This document shows positions 62,486-64,000 of a stretch of 64,000 nucleotides of DNA, one piece after another. Source of the stretch: Onchocerca lupi (taxonomy: Eukaryota > Nematoda > Chromadorea > Rhabditida > Onchocercidae); contig JAOVVO010000005.1 in assembly GCA_028564675.1 (NCBI GenBank), positions 62,001 to 126,000 on the forward strand, read 5' to 3'. Position numbers and translations under genes: made by a program. The notes below the pieces were generated by a model. The model had not been told where the DNA came from. It searched no databases and saw nothing but the letters and a program-made list of their open reading frames with translations. Within the stretch, counting starts at the first letter, position 1, and each line of letters opens with the position of its first letter.

Positions 62486-64000
62486 ATGTCATTGGATAGT
62501 GAACAAGATGATCAGAAGAAAAGTGAGGAGCAAAAAAGAATGATCTTGGAAGAGCTTCCAGAAAATTTGATCAGGTTTGATTATTTTCATCACTTTTTAA
62601 TCATCTTTTTTTTATTTTATTGAAAGAATGATATTTTTATATAAGGTCAGTTATGGTAAATTTGAGGAGAAGTCCTATGTTAATTCCACTGAAACTTGAA
62701 ATTCCTTTTCTCTTATTATTAAGCTATTAATAAAACATAGGATTTAAGTTCTCGACCGTCACTTAGTCAGCAATCACCGGACCATTAGATATCCAACCCT
62801 TATTATATTTTCGTTGCTCATTTCATTCTCTTCATCCAAAATTTCCGGTTTACGAAACATCGAATTCACTTTTAACATGTTTTACATGTTTTAATTCTTT
62901 TAAATAGTAAAACAATAGAGTGGTAAATTCGAATGTTCGTACGTTAAATTTTCTAGTTTGTAATTTTTTTGACTTCGATTGTCAGGTAGAATCTCTCTCC
63001 GTTATATAATGCTTACTAAGCGAGAGTTTGCTTGCTTTCATTCTCATTCTCTGCAATATATTCAATTGAAGTGTTATTACCATTCCATGTCTTTGTTTTC
63101 ATTAATGAAAATTTGGAGTAGAATTAACGTTTTGAAATTTAAGATTTTTAAGCAATTAGTTCTTATTAAAGGTTTGCATCGCTAATGGTGAAGACATTTT
63201 ATGGCAAAGAGCATTACATTGTTTTGGATTATGTGCAAAAAAATAAATGTATCAAGGAAGACGATCTCAGACAATTGATCAAGTTTGACCAGCGCTTTTT
63301 GAGAACAGTATTTTTCCATTTTCGTTTAGATATCTATAATTTCTATGCATAAAGCTGAATATTGAAAACATTTATGGGGCATAACAGTTAATTTTACCTG
63401 ATGATATCTTAAATTTTATCATTGCTCTTTTGCTTGAAATATGTACAAATTCATACTTAATTTCAGATTTTAATGCAACTAAAAGTTGATAAAATTCTAA
63501 AGGAACGTTTAGTATCAGAAGAAACGGATGGTCGGACGCGCAAAGTCAATTATTATTTCATTAATTACAAGGCATTATTGAATGTGGCAAAATATAAAAT
63601 TGATCATATGAGGTTCGCCGATTATTCTTTTGAGTGACTAAACTACTAGGGGGTATATCGATTATGATGCGCTACGCTGATATTTGTTTGGTCATTCAGT
63701 GCAGTAGATCGTTATAATCGTTCAGAAAGGACTTCGTAGTGCTTTTAATGAAATATTTCATTCTCTGAATGAGTGATCTTTTGTTTGTTTAAATGACACA
63801 GCTTCAGATGTTCATTTGCTTGCAATTTTCTGCAATTTAGTTCGTTGAAAATCCACGAAATCACATACAGCTCTGCTTTGTAGTCTCTGCATTATTCATA
63901 ATTTCTTACTCTTCATTCTTCTTTCTGCTGTTCCTGATCCTTGCTATTATTAATGTTTTTATAGACAACGTTTAGAAGTGAAAGATAAGGATGAAGTGCA
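62486..64000 (+). CDS. GTF2E1: Transcription initiation factor IIE subunit alpha, N-terminal part
   Basis: TFIIE-alpha recruits TFIIH to the Pol II preinitiation complex. Four exons are visible: 62486-62574, 63172-63307, 63467-63612 and 63965 onward, cut by the window end. The N-terminal extended winged-helix domain matches well: KTFYGKEHYIVLDYVQKN, CIKEDDLRQLIKFDQRFLRT, LKVDKILKERLVSEETDGRT, then NYYFINYKALLNVAKYKIDH and MR, where the human protein has near-identical spacing. Exon phases are consistent (2, 0, 2). The Cys4 zinc ribbon that follows in this family would lie beyond the window. The start is the ATG opening MSLDSEQDDQKK; the following acidic segment is less conserved, so an upstream exon cannot be excluded. 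Confidence 0.93.

Noticed and set aside
1..64000. Wolbachia-derived insert, rRNA, CRISPR or tRNA genes
   Set aside because: No bacterial-type gene runs, no rRNA-like blocks, no spaced direct repeats, and no tRNA T-arm consensus noticed by eye. A tRNAscan run would be decisive for small tRNAs.

Overview
The window looks like chromosomal DNA of a parasitic nematode, most likely a spirurid or filarial worm. It is AT-rich, genes are cut into many small exons, 3' splice sites are mostly TTTTCAG or TTTTTAG, and several genes begin just after an acceptor-like TTTC(T/C)AG, as expected where a spliced leader is added. Every protein I could assign is an ordinary conserved animal protein. Species cannot be fixed from the sequence alone.

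Layout. Minus strand: an alpha-1,3-fucosyltransferase (GT10; 611-2848), a GPATCH3-type G-patch protein (3411-7379), and the large RZZ kinetochore subunit ROD/KNTC1 (9939-26482, about 47 exons, about 2,190 aa). Plus strand: pecanex (28017-43863, 37 exons, 2,069 aa), which shares a 1.5 kb divergent upstream region with KNTC1. Minus strand: FCHO, an F-BAR/mu-homology endocytic protein (44820-51535), convergent with pecanex. Then about 8 kb without a recognisable gene, holding a decayed Helitron fragment (57254-57770) and small tandem duplications. Plus strand: a CTR-family copper transporter with a His-rich N-terminus (59619-60660), and the first four exons of TFIIE-alpha (62486 to the window end).

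The genes do not form a pathway. They cover Golgi glycosylation, RNA-linked G-patch function, spindle checkpoint, an ER/Golgi membrane protein, clathrin endocytosis, copper uptake and Pol II initiation. Exon models were built by hand from splice sites, reading phase and family resemblance. The fucosyltransferase, GPATCH3 and pecanex models close without any phase conflict, the first with one weak donor whose choice rests on family spacing.

The more unusual points are in gene structure. Pecanex has three introns that appear to start with GC, KNTC1 has one intron that appears to start with AT, and two splice junctions (one each in KNTC1 and FCHO) do not keep frame with the obvious sites. FCHO has a decayed partial exon copy in its second intron, and the copper-transporter ectodomain carries a tandem duplication. 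I found no wholly new biological system, CRISPR array, rRNA or convincing tRNA.
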